From contig JAQGBZ010000531.1 of NCBI GenBank assembly GCA_034687125.1, positions 1-34,748 of the forward strand: a stretch of DNA of 34,748 nucleotides, read 5' to 3'. The position numbers and the translations under genes were made by a program. Positions 1-11,787 of this stretch are shown one piece after another. Numbering within the stretch: position 1 is the first letter of the stretch; the number at the start of each line of letters is the position of its first letter. The notes under the pieces were generated by a model. That model ran no database searches. It had not been told where the DNA came from and saw nothing but the letters and a program-made list of their open reading frames with translations. The DNA is from Neelides folsomi (Eukaryota > Arthropoda > Collembola > Neelipleona > Neelidae).

Positions 1-16
1 ATATATATATATATAT
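1..16. repeat. (AT)8 microsatellite
   Basis: Perfect AT dinucleotide run at the very start of the window; it may continue outside. No other function visible. Confidence 0.9.
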
Positions 17-3000
17 CTGTATACTAAAATACCAATAGGTAATAACCAATTTAATTATTCAAAGGTAATATCAGTAATATGATAAATAATAATAATATTT
101 TAGTATTAATTTTCTTTTTTGTTTCCTATAAAGTTAATTTCTGCAATTTCAATTTACATTATGGTACTGATACAATTTAGAGGCGAAGATACTTAAATGC
201 AGAAAATTATATTATAGAATATTACAAAACTTAACAAATATTTTTACTTTGTTTGTATCTATTTATTCTTGTTTTTGTAATAAATGAGTCTAAATAATAT
301 TTTTTTAGTTAAAGCATTTCTTAATCACTTCATTTAAAAACGTTAAATAATCCAACCACGTACAAATCATTTCTTGGGCTTCTCGTATTGAATCTCATCC
401 GAATGTAGTATATGAAACAAAATAAAAGTTGAAGTTGAAGCAACAGGTCTTGGAAACTCCTTTGAAAACCTCACGCGTTTCTCAGCATGAACTTATATTA
501 AGAGGAGTGTGAATTTGAGAACAAGTGAGGCAGGAGGGCGAAGGAGGTCACAAATTCTTCAACTCACCAACAAACCACGTTGCAATCTCACAACTTATAT
601 GAGTAATTTTACTCAGCCATCTCATCCACAAACCCCAAGTATGACCAATGTATAAAACCATAAGCATTTAGTACATTTAGTAAATAAGATTTCAACCCGG
701 TGATGACGAAGAGGCGAAGAAGAAGCAAATCAACAATCGACGAGGAACTTGATAATAAATCACTAAATAAATCTTTTTATCAATGAATATTAAACTTGTA
801 AATGCATTGCAAGTTAGAGAAATTTAAAGTAGAATATAACTTCATATTCAAAACTTCACGTTTAAAAAACTTAACTCGTGACTCATTAAAATATTATTCA
901 TCAAAATCATAAATTGGCATTGACCCGCTAAAATATTTAAATTTTTTTCCAATATTAAACATTAACAAAAGCAAATGATCTAAAAAATTAATTGTTTTTA
1001 TTAAAAGGTTTTACAAACACATTGTAGGTAGTATAGTTAACTAACCTAACCTATCACTTTTTATGAATGTCACTAATTTTTATAAGATAGGTTCAGAAGA
1101 TGTAGGAAATAAAACTCCTGATTGTAATGTTATAATTTATTCACATTTGTAGATGAATTAAATGTGAGTGATGTTCCTTCAAAGGTACATAAGAATGACA
1201 AATAAAAGATTCACAGTTATTCTGAGTCTATTCATCCGCATCAATTCAATCCTTCGTTTCCTTTATGATAATGAGAAAGGATGATAATGATAAAACGATA
1301 ATGAATGGACCTCAGACATGCGGATTATTCAAATGAATGATAAGCATGAATACTAGCAACATTGAGAAGCTTAATTTAATTGTATCAGCTGGATATTACC
1401 TCACTTGGATTCAACTACATTTACAACGTAGTAAAATTCATTGGAATTAATTTATTGTTAATTATTATTGATATGATCATAAGTTCATGAGCAAGGACTA
1501 TGACTAATTTAAATAAACAGGCAAACATTTAACGTTACATTAAGAAGGACGAACTTGAAAGAGTTTAGAAAATTCTGGATCGAGTGACATAATTAACTTA
1601 CAATTAAGATCAGTCATAGCCTTATACCAATTGGTAGTATTTAATACAATGTTGTTGGATTATAAATCTCCTCATTAAATTCCAACCATCATTGGAATAT
1701 TGAACATTGGAATACAATTACAAGAATGACATTAATTATGTATGCTCGATTCAAAGTGTGAAAAATTACCTAGAATTACCTATTCGTTTAATAGCGTGCA
1801 CGGCAATTCATCTCATAAATTTTGATCAATCCAATTAAACATTGAACTGAGCCTATAAAATTAAGGACCATTAACCGTTTTTCTCCTTTGAAGTTTCGTG
1901 TCTACTTTTCATGTTCTTATTCAAATTATTCCTCCTTTCTTCAAATACACATTCCAAGAAAATTACACGGCTGTCTTAATTCCCCCGAGCTATTAAAACA
2001 ACCCTCAGAAGACTCAAAACCCTTGTCACTTTTAAATCCCTAAGATTCTCAGAAGCTCTCAAATCAGTCTAAAATACTCATTCTAGGCTCATTTTAATTT
2101 CATGTAAGTAATTGAAAATTCCACGAAATAATGTACGCAGTTCCCTTTGAAACTTTAACCAATTTCATCCAATTTCTTAAATATAAAATGCCTTTTAAAA
2201 AACCTTAAATTGAAAACAGAAATTAAAAAGAAATAAAAAACTTAAATTGATATAAAAATCATAGTTAATATCTTATAAAATTGTTAGTATAAAATTGTTC
2301 GTTGTAAAACATTAAGAAAGGAGCGTTGAGGATCTCCAACAATGGAAAGGGATTGAAGAATGCAAATCCTTCACGGATCATTTACCTTATAGAACAACCA
2401 TCTAAAAATACAATGTAAGTTCCATTGGGTCACTCGGATTTAACAGTTACTTTTTTACGTCTTTTCTTTACTCGTACTTGTACTTGCCTTCATGTATTAC
2501 ATCAACTTGTATTACATCTTTACAACAACCTTCACAGTATTTTCTTACCCTTACTACATTTACTTCTTTACTATTGATAACCTTAAGCTACATACGCTAA
2601 ATACAGTAAAGTAAAGTCTGTAAATGCTGTACAGTAGTATACATGATGAATATATTACAATTTACATAATGACTGTGTAAAATACAATATTTTAGTATAA
2701 GTATACAAATAAAATGTTAAATAACAATAAGTGTAAAATGATATTACTATATATATGAATTAAGCCTTACTTGTAGTGTTGTAGCATCCATTGTAAAATA
2801 CAAATACCTGTACTAATCCCCTGTTGAAGGTTTGAGTTTATGGAAGGGATGAAGTTAATAATTGCGTAATTGTTAGTGAGGGGAGAGGTGAAGACTCCAA
2901 AGGTACCCGACTTGTTTCCCACCAGGCAGGATAGAAGAATAGAAGCTTTGGAAACAGGATCAAAGCAGGAGCAGGAAAGAAGAGAACGCGTTGAGAACAG

Positions 3001-3116
3001 CAAGAGTTGAATTCAACTGTGTGGGTTGTGGAACTTGGGGGAAGTTGAACTTCAGTTCTCAAACCACTCTCGACGAGTCAACAACGTAACGGCCAACCGC
3101 TCTCCAATTTGTCCCA
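17..3116. other. Non-coding region upstream of EFHD2
   Basis: No convincing coding exon on either strand: open frames are short, and those at about 2767-3421 on the minus strand are shadows over the EFHD2 first exon and its leader. The stretch is AT-rich without long tandem repeats. It should contain the EFHD2 promoter and 5' UTR. An in-frame TAA at 3087-3089 lies just upstream of the EFHD2 start codon. I see no clear TATA box close to it. Confidence 0.6.
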
Positions 3117-6100
3117 ATGGATCCCTCTTTGAGCTCCATCCTATCCCGACGGGCCCAGAGGTCAGAGTGCACTGAGGCCGACCTCGCTCCTACACGACCT
3201 TCGCCCAATGACATCTTGAGAAACCTCTCAAGGAAAGAAGTACAAGAATACAAGAAATTGTTCAAAAGGTAAAAGAATAATTGATCATTTTCACAACATT
3301 CACAACGTTTGAGTTTTGAATATATTTGTACCATACCTAAACATGTTAAATATCCATTTCCTCCATATGATCGCTTTTGAGTTTTTTTTTGAGTTTTGAC
3401 TACATTTAAATATTGTTCCACATTTGTTCATCATGTTTTAACGGCTATTTATTTTATAATTATTATTTATTATTATTTGGTATTTAATAAGCAAAGGATA
3501 AAAATGGTGATTCAATGTGTTTAAATAATGAGTTAGCATATTGTTTTTACTAATTTTACATATTTTATGAGTCATACGACTCATATTGTGTCATTTAATA
3601 TAATCTGAAATATTTTTCAATGATGTACTTTGCTCATTTGCTCTATTAAATTACTGAGTTTCTTAAAAATAAAATTACTCAGAATATCACGCAAACTATG
3701 TTTTATATGGTATAATACACTAAAATATTTATATTTTTATATATAAAGATTAAAAGTAGTTCAGATTTGAGTTTTCGTTTTATATAGTACATAAACTCAC
3801 GATCACGATTTTACTTTGAAATTATTCACAAATAAACTTTTTTGAAGTTTTGATTTATCATTCATTTTATTCGATGGAATGGAAATTATATGAATTGTTT
3901 TTATTAATAATTTATGTCTCTGCATTGGGAAATGATTGACAGATAAATGAGGAAGTCGTGTGGGCATTTGCGATTCCTTCATGTTTCATCCTCCCATTCC
4001 TCTCGGTTCAATGAGCCATTTTTATTTTGACAATTACATGACTTTTCCTCCTCTTTATTTATCCTCAATCAAACTCTCGTCCCATCCATTAAATGTCCAA
4101 CTCTATGTATTTAAACCGTCCAGCTAAGCACGACGAGTTTCATCATCGCATTATAATGAACCACCATTAGAAAATCACTACCATTAGGATTTAAGACCAT
4201 CATATAGGAAATGGAGAGAAATATTTACAAATACTATTTATATGAAAGTTTCCCAACCATTATAAAATGAGAACATTTGGAAGTCGGGGTATTTACCAAC
4301 TATTTACTATATTTATTACTATTATTATCAAGTATGGTAAAAGGTGAAGGACTTCCCCTACGGCTCCACGACCCTACAAACTACAAATATTCTCCATGCA
4401 CTTTCCGTATCTCTTTCCATCACATATGGCATCGGAATGGAAATGCAGAAGAACCCAAAAGCCCAAACAAACTGTATATTTTGAACCTCTGTGTGAAGAC
4501 GAGACTTTCTCAACGAGTTTCTTAGTTTATCTTTCAAGAGGAAATGGTTTTATTTTCAGATACTCCTTGGTCAGAAAACTCAGTTTACGATAATAAACTT
4601 CCTTTAAGTCAACTCCTTTTAAGGTCTTAAACTAAGGAAAAATCATAATACAATAATATTAGATTAAAGTAATACAAGTAGTAAAGTAGTATGAGCAAGT
4701 TTAAGTTGTCATTAAGCAAAGATTAAATTTAATTAAATGTTTAAAATTTATTATCTTGGTGTCACCACGTGATGATATTTTTTAAGGAGGACGAAATATA
4801 TCTTATCTTGATATATTTATCGTATGAGGTCGAGAGTAAATAAATTGTTGGAGCAGTAAGAATGGGAGTGAGAGTGTGAACTTGGTTTTACCACACACGC
4901 GAAGATCATTTTACCATTTCTTATACCAAAGAGAAAACTGAGATTGGAAAAACTCCTCAACCGCAACTTTGAAATGAGAGGAGATTCATCTGAATTTATG
5001 AATCCTCCACGAGATGTTTTGTATCTTTGAGAGAACCAGAGAGGTGTTGTTTGGTAATCTAATAGGGAGATGTTGACTTTGCTCTCTCAAGGAGTCACTG
5101 CAAGATCTTATTTCATTTTCTTATCTCCACACCATCTCGTCCACATATTATTTATTTATTTTTTTCTTATTATTTTTCTACTCTTTTTCTTCTTTACTGT
5201 ACATGCAATGCAGAGATGACTGATATTTTAAATGAATATTTTATACTTGGGTTTTGGGTATTGTGCTTTACTTTATATGAGTATTTGAAATATATTTAAA
5301 AGTGTAGTAGTGTCTTAAAAATTCTTACACGAAGTTATGAGTGTTATGTTTAGCACTGATATGTTGAGCTTTAATTAATATCTGACTCACGTGCGGAGCA
5401 AGTGGAGGGTAATGAAGAAAATAAGACTTTTAAATTTAATTTTTAAATGAGCTGATGTGGAAGTATATGATGAGTACTACAGATAGTAAATGCGTATTTA
5501 TAAAGTCCTTAAATAACGAAGGAATCACGACTTCATTAACATGAAGTTCTGGAAGGAAAAAACCATTTTACATTATCTCTCCGTTGAAGGAAAAGACCAT
5601 TTTCATCCACATACTTACAACACCATTACTTTTACCTGCCTTTGGTATATAACTTTAATGGAAGCAGTTGAAGATTTGAACTTCTTCAATTCCTTCCATT
5701 TACTATGTATTGAGCAGAGAACATTTAGCTAGAATCTTAAAGTTAGATTATTTAAGAGAATACTTATCTTAGGATTATTTTAGAGTATTTGGAGTTAAAT
5801 GTGTAGAAGTTTCAACCACAAAATGCTTCGCTCACACCTTTTGCCTTTTAGTAAAGATTTAAAAGATATATTGAAAGAATGTTTGAGCTCTCAAACTTCC
5901 TTCAACTTTTTGGAGGTTTTGGATATTTAAGGAAGTTGGATGTTTGGTTTTGGTGTATTGGAAAAAGGTGGCCATGTGGTTTAAAGGAGTTGAAAATACG
6001 TGTAAAACTATTCAAAGAATAAAAAGTTTGTCAAAGTTGTGTAATGTGTAAATTCTTGGTTTTAGATTCGACCAGGATTCTGATGGCTTTCTGGACCTTG

Positions 6101-9100
6101 AAGACATGAAGCGAATGATGGAATCAATCGGAGCACCTCAAACTCACCTCAGTCTCAAAAAGATGATCGCCGAAGTGGATGACGATAAAGATGGGAAAAT
6201 CTGCTTCAATGATGTAAATCCATTTTTATTTCCTTTTTCCTCATCACTTTTTACATAATTTATTTTATTGGTTATTCTATCCAATTTAATATATAATTTT
6301 CAAAGCTCTTAGTTTTTCTTTAGTTTAGTTTTTCCTTTTAGTTTTCCTTCATAGATTTGATTAAGCTTTAATAATTATTTTTTCCTAAACTGTTATATTT
6401 CAAAAACTATATTTTTGTCGACCATTACCCAATTATTACTTTATTACAAAAGTTCGTTCCATTAAAAGTAATTATAAGTCGTGGTGTATTACATCGTTTG
6501 ACGTTAATTTTCCCGCATTGCAGTTCAAACCCATTTACAGTGAAAGGGGGAAAATGTGCCTATGAATTTAATAATCTCAATGAAGGTCATAAAAGTTAAA
6601 GACAATGGTTCAAAACTGGCGATTAGCACTATGAAGAGAAGTGAGGAAAATGAAGGGGTAGGATATTTGTATGATAACAATGATAAGAGGTGATTAAGAG
6701 TAAGTTTGTAATCCAAGAACACTCAAAATGTTTGAAATGAATCATTGTAGAGAGATAATTGTAAGAGCGGATTGTGGAAATGAATCAATTATATATCATT
6801 TTCTCTTTAACTCATCCTTTGGGTCAGACCTTTGTTTTTCGGCTTCATCGACCGGAGTTTGGTCATGAATCATGAATGAGAAAATCATAGCATTTATTAT
6901 ACACATAGCATAGAAATTATCCTCGCAGAATACCATACGATTGATATGAATTTATGAATGAATGAACGTGTAATAAGTAGTTGGAAGTAGTTAGAAGCAA
7001 TTTAGTTTCATTCTCGGTTAGATTCGTTAGATTCAAAGATTCATCAAGTATACTGATAGAGATTATAAACAAGTCAATTGACACGTGAACTTTTTTTCCA
7101 GTTCTTGCTCATCTACCACAAGGCGAAAGCTGGTGAATTGGATTCTGACAGCGGACTCTCCGCCCTCGCCAAAATTACTGAGGTCGACATCAATGAAGTT
7201 GGAGTTGATGGAGCCAAGAACTTCTTTGAGGCTAAAGTAAGTTAAAATAAACTGCTTAATATTTAATCTTAAATAAAGTATTAGAAACAAGTAAAACAAT
7301 GCGTATCGCACTCGTATAATAATAGTGCAAAGGAATAAGGAAGTGTTCAGTAAAGAGATGTTGAATGATGTCAGTTAATAAGATATTGTAATGATAGAAT
7401 CCTTAGAGCCTTCGAGATGTTTTTAATCTACAGATCTTTTTCATTTAATTGACTCTGATTGTTAAGCGAATGAATCGCATCTTCTCATAAAGGAAGGGGT
7501 GGAGAGGAAAAGTTAATCCAAATTAGCGGCGCACTGATAGAAATAAATGACAAGTCTACGGTTGAGTGAAGGAATGAGGGCAAATATATTTTCATATTGA
7601 GTATCATACGACATACATTTGTACTTGTTCATACATTTCATTCATATCAGTTTTTTCACAGTTCCAATTCAATTCACCATACTTTTGTGTAATAAATATT
7701 TAAGGTTTTATATAATACAATTTCACAATTTTCTTATTCTCGTATTGGTTGCATGTAATGTACAACATGTACTTTTGTATAGTAATTACTTTAATTTTGT
7801 TCAAATTCGACTTTTATACGCTTTAAATATTCGTAACATGACATTTGAAAACAGATGTAATTGTGTGGTTTCCTACTTTTATTGTAATTAAGAGGATTCT
7901 TTGTAAGGAGAAATGTGACAAATTAGGATATGTGTGGATTCATTGTTGACTCTCTTTCAACTAGGCCGAGAAAGTTGTTCGCATATGGAATGTATGAAAT
8001 GAGTCTCATTAAGGTCATATTTTATATGGGTGCAAACATACAGCCGCTGCGTCATACAAATGAGGACTTTTCATTTCATTTCCGCTTACGGCTCTCAACT
8101 CCAAGTTTTATAAATACTCACATGAATAATTGATTCGCGGTTCTTCATTTCTCTCTCCTATCAATTTTGCACTAGTATGAGAAATGTGATTGGTTTAATA
8201 AAATGGCAACTTCCGAGTGTTTTTAATCCAATCCATTTATTGATTCGGTTTTTCCTACCTTAAATTTTTACGATGAAAGAAAGAGTTATAAGATGAATTT
8301 TATACCTATGACTTTGACCCTATGAGATAAATTAATTTTGATAAAAGTTTGATTTAAATGGGCAATTGAATTACTAAAACCGGTTGTGAACTCTGACTTT
8401 AAGGAATTAAAAGATAAAAAGGAAATTAAGGGAATAAATAAAATATAAGGATTGTCCCAAAGAGGGAATTCGATAAGACCCTAAAACTCCTCTGCCTCCT
8501 TTTGCCAATTGATGTGTGAATTGAAAGAATGTGGCGGATTCGCGGAGTGATTGGATTTGAGTGAGTAATTTGACAGAAGTTTCTCTCATTCCACTCTCCC
8601 TCGCCCCATTTCCCCAAATATGGGAGTTAAATTTCAGTCCTCCCATTCTTTCCCTTCCACTTGCTTATAAAACTTCTCTTGTAAAGTTTTCTTTAATAGA
8701 GGGCGGATAATTGATCTCGTAATTGAGTTTTAATTACCTTCAGCTCCCTTCCTCTCCCACCTAAATACGGAACAATGGCCCCATATGTGTTGGGCTTTTA
8801 TCTCCAATTTCGCCAAGTCTTTGTTGAACCCTTTGTAAGAGTCTTTGTTAAACAATTGTTGGAGGGATGTTGTAGAGGAGAATGATGAGGAGCGATTATG
8901 TTCACAGCGTGAGAGAGGGTTTAAAAGTTTAAAATGAGGAACTGAAGATTCAAAAGCACGGATCTCTCAACCTTCAACGATCCTTACTTTCAATTTATAA
9001 GATTTTGGTGTTTTATTTTTCTTGTACATACTACATATTAATAGCTCTAAACTTTCTTACATTTAATCTCACATGCTTAATTTCTCTACATCCAAATATT

Positions 9101-10794
9101 TACAATTGTGTTTGTATAAGTAAAATACCAAATCTTAAAGATCATCTTTAAGATTATTTTCTTCCTATTTGTCGTTTAAAATATAAAAGTAAGGAAATAC
9201 AGATGTATACATGTGGGTATATTTGCACAAAGGTAATTTAGTTGAGTATTTGTGAAAAATAGGGAAAAGTGATGGAGAAGATAAGTCATACAGAATGAAG
9301 CGTATTTAATAGTTATTTAGAATGTGTGAAGGATTTGGCTCTGGTTCAATTTAGGAAAATCTCCTTTATGTTCTCCACACAACTCTAACATTCATCGTTA
9401 AGACTCGAATTACTTTTTTATATACAAAATTGAAGTGTGTGCCGATGGGCAGAATGGTTGATTCCACACAACCTGACATGGACATTATTATTAACTATGG
9501 ATTGAAGTAATAAATAAACTCTCCTTTCTCCCACTTTATGCCGTTTCGACCCAATCGCTTGTAAAAATGTGAGGATAATCACATGTCCGGTCTCGGCTCT
9601 AAGTACAATGTGTTTCAGAATTCACAATGCACAATGCCAATTTGTCGGAATGTTCCTAAATGAGGCTTAATTTATTCGCGAGTGAATTTTACATGTTTAT
9701 TTGCAAAGGTTGATTGAAATCTCGCATAGTGTTTGAAAGATATTTCTCAATTTTCGTTTCGATTTGCTCTACTAACTCCAAGATCCCTTTGTACCATTCC
9801 ACGAGATTAAATTACATGTATCAATTTGTGTAAAAGGCAAATTTAACCATGGAAAATAAATCCATTATTTATTTAGCGTTTTAATCAACTTTCAAATCTT
9901 TTCAATTTTTAACCTTTAGGAAATCAAGTGATTCATAGAATCATGAAACATTTTTTAAGATTTTTAGCGCTCTTTTTATACTTTTACGATTTCTGAGTTT
10001 TTCTTTTTAAGCTTCACGAATATGAAATTATTAAAATGAAAGTTGCTTATTTGATATTTGTGCAAGCTTGGATTTTTATGGTTTATATTTATGTATGAGA
10101 AATGGTAAGGTCGTAAAAGCTCCACCAAAACATCTTTTTTCGTTCAGAAATTGCACAGAAACTGTTAGTTGAAGACGAGGGACGGTGAGACATTTTTGAG
10201 TAAACTGGTTAGGATTTATGGGAAGTGTAAATCAGTTTGAAGTTGTCAATTCCAATTTAATTTTCTTCCTTGAGAGATGTTTGAGAGATGAAAGATCCCA
10301 TTTGAAAAATACTTTTAAATTGAATTGATCTCCTGCAGACTTGGAATTGGATCAAAAGTACCATAAATAAACGAGTTTTTCTAACTCTAAATATTTATAG
10401 AAATGATTAGCTCCTTATAGCTTATTATTACACCCTCACGATTCAAGCCATTAAATGTTCAAATCAATGGAAAAAATACATAAATTGACATTAATAAAAT
10501 TAGTCTTTCTTTCCAATACAAATATTTTACAAATATATACGAATACTTGGCAAAGATAGAATCAAGATCTGAAATTATTTATAAATGAAATGTTTAAATA
10601 ATATTATAAATAAAAATTTTAATCAACGATTTTTAACATAATTGCAGATTGAGGAGCTTCGCAGTGTGAATAAATTTGAAGAAGAAGTTAAGCGTGAACA
10701 AGAGGAAAAACGGCGATTGGAAGAAGAGAAAAAGGCCAAACGGCAGGAATTCGCCCAGAAACACGCGTTCTTCGAACAAGTGACCATCAACTGA
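3117..10794 (+). CDS. EFHD2: EF-hand domain protein, swiprosin (EFHD2/Swip-1) homologue
   Basis: Four exons: 3117-3268, 6066-6213, 7102-7236, 10648-10794, giving 193 residues (human EFHD2 is 240). ATG 3117 is the first Met after an in-frame stop at 3087. An Asp/Arg-poor N-terminal tail leads to LSRKEVQEYKKLFKR, then EF-hand 1 (loop about 53-64, DQDSDGFLDLED) and EF-hand 2 (loop 89-100, DDDKDGKICFND). Between them is the family signature GAPQTHL. FLLIYHKAKAGEL follows, and a C-terminal charged coiled coil occupies about 146-185 (KFEEEVKREQEEKRRLEEEK). Family knowledge: swiprosins bind Ca2+ and actin and regulate lamellipodia and bundling. Exon phases (2, 0, 0) are consistent, and the exon 1/2 join restores the first EF-hand entering helix. 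The short N-terminus lacks the long Ala/Pro-rich tail of vertebrate EFHD proteins. Identity is firm; the EFHD1 versus EFHD2 label is by convention, since invertebrates usually have one. Confidence 0.93.
3269..6065 (+). other. EFHD2 intron 1 (2.8 kb)
   Basis: GT-AG intron (donor GTAAAAG, acceptor TTGGTTTTAG) splitting the codon for Arg51. Open frames at 4277-4525 and 5541-5732 show no family resemblance and the former lacks an ATG. No mobile element with terminal repeats was recognised. Such a long first intron in an otherwise compact region may hold regulatory elements, which cannot be judged from one sequence. Confidence 0.85.
6214..7101 (+). other. EFHD2 intron 2 (888 bp)
   Basis: Phase-0 intron, donor GTAAAT, acceptor with a run of seven T before CCAG. 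Nothing coding is seen in it. Confidence 0.88.
7237..10647 (+). other. EFHD2 intron 3 (3.4 kb)
   Basis: Phase-0 intron with donor GTAAGT and acceptor ATTGCAG. Minus-strand open frames around 8407-8646 and the plus frames 7619-8133 are short and composition-driven. No repeat or gene inside it could be supported. Confidence 0.87.
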
Positions 10795-11787
10795 TCTGCA
10801 CCTAATTATCTTTTCATCTTCACCCATCGATATGGAAATGTTGTTCGATCCCAGCCCCAGGGCTTCGGCTTTTTATTTTATATAGACACATTAACATTCA
10901 TAATGGTATTTTACTTAACCCCTCTCTGCTCCTCTTTTATTTATTATCGATCCTTTTAACCTTCCTTTTTAACCCCCTTTCTTTTCCACACACTCCACTT
11001 GGAACGAGTAAAAAATCTCAAACTTTCTTTCTCATAAGAACCAACGCTGTTCTCATTTACTTTTATTTCCATCTTTTAATTTAATTGACGCCGGCCAGAA
11101 TTAATGCAGTCTGGGAATGTGTGGCGTGTTGGAATATTTGAGATTATATGACTATCATTTTTTCATCTTTTTTTCTACAACTTTCATTATAAACACAGTT
11201 TTTTCTGTATCGTGTGAACAAGAACAATCGTTTAAAAAGCCTTACAAAAATGTTTAATAGGTATTTAAGAAACTCGCGGCGAGTCAAGTCGAGTCTTTCT
11301 TTCCAGTTTGTTTAAGTTTTAATATTATGATAAAAAATAATTATTAAATTATTAAAATATTGAAAATAATGTGGAGTATTGGAAAGTGTTTTAGATTTAA
11401 GGAATGCATTGTATTAATTTTTAATGTGATTAACGTTTAACGATTATTAATAAATGTTTGACAAAAATATGGATTCATTATTATTTCGTGCAATAATATG
11501 TGTACAAATTCTTTAAAAAATAAGATTGAATATTTCATATTGAAAGTTAACAAGAATGGTGAATGGAACAAAAGTTTAAATCAATCAAGATTTAAGGAAA
11601 GGGGTTAGTTGAGAAAATGAAAGTCCTTCTTGTTAAAAACTGCACCATTTGCCTCTAAAATCATACCAACGGCTATTGAGCGGTAAAAGAAGTAAAATAG
11701 TCTTTTTATTACATTGACAAAGAAGAAGAGCGAAAGCGAAATCTCTGAAAGCTGACAATTTAAACTTTGACCTTTGACAGTGAAATA
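10795..11787 (+). other. EFHD2 3' UTR and spacer to NCAPH
   Basis: The region after the EFHD2 stop is pyrimidine-rich for about 250 bp. A canonical AATAAA at 11449-11454 is a candidate polyadenylation signal, implying a 3' UTR of roughly 650 nt. The remaining ~330 bp must contain the NCAPH promoter and leader. No TATA box is obvious. Confidence 0.5.

Noticed and set aside
4277..4525. Open frame with a hydrophobic, signal-peptide-like start within EFHD2 intron 1
   Set aside because: It opens with TTG rather than ATG, has no recognisable domain and lies inside a well-supported intron.
7619..8133. Two plus-strand open frames in EFHD2 intron 3
   Set aside because: Phe/Tyr/Ile-rich chance translations without splice-compatible partners or family features.
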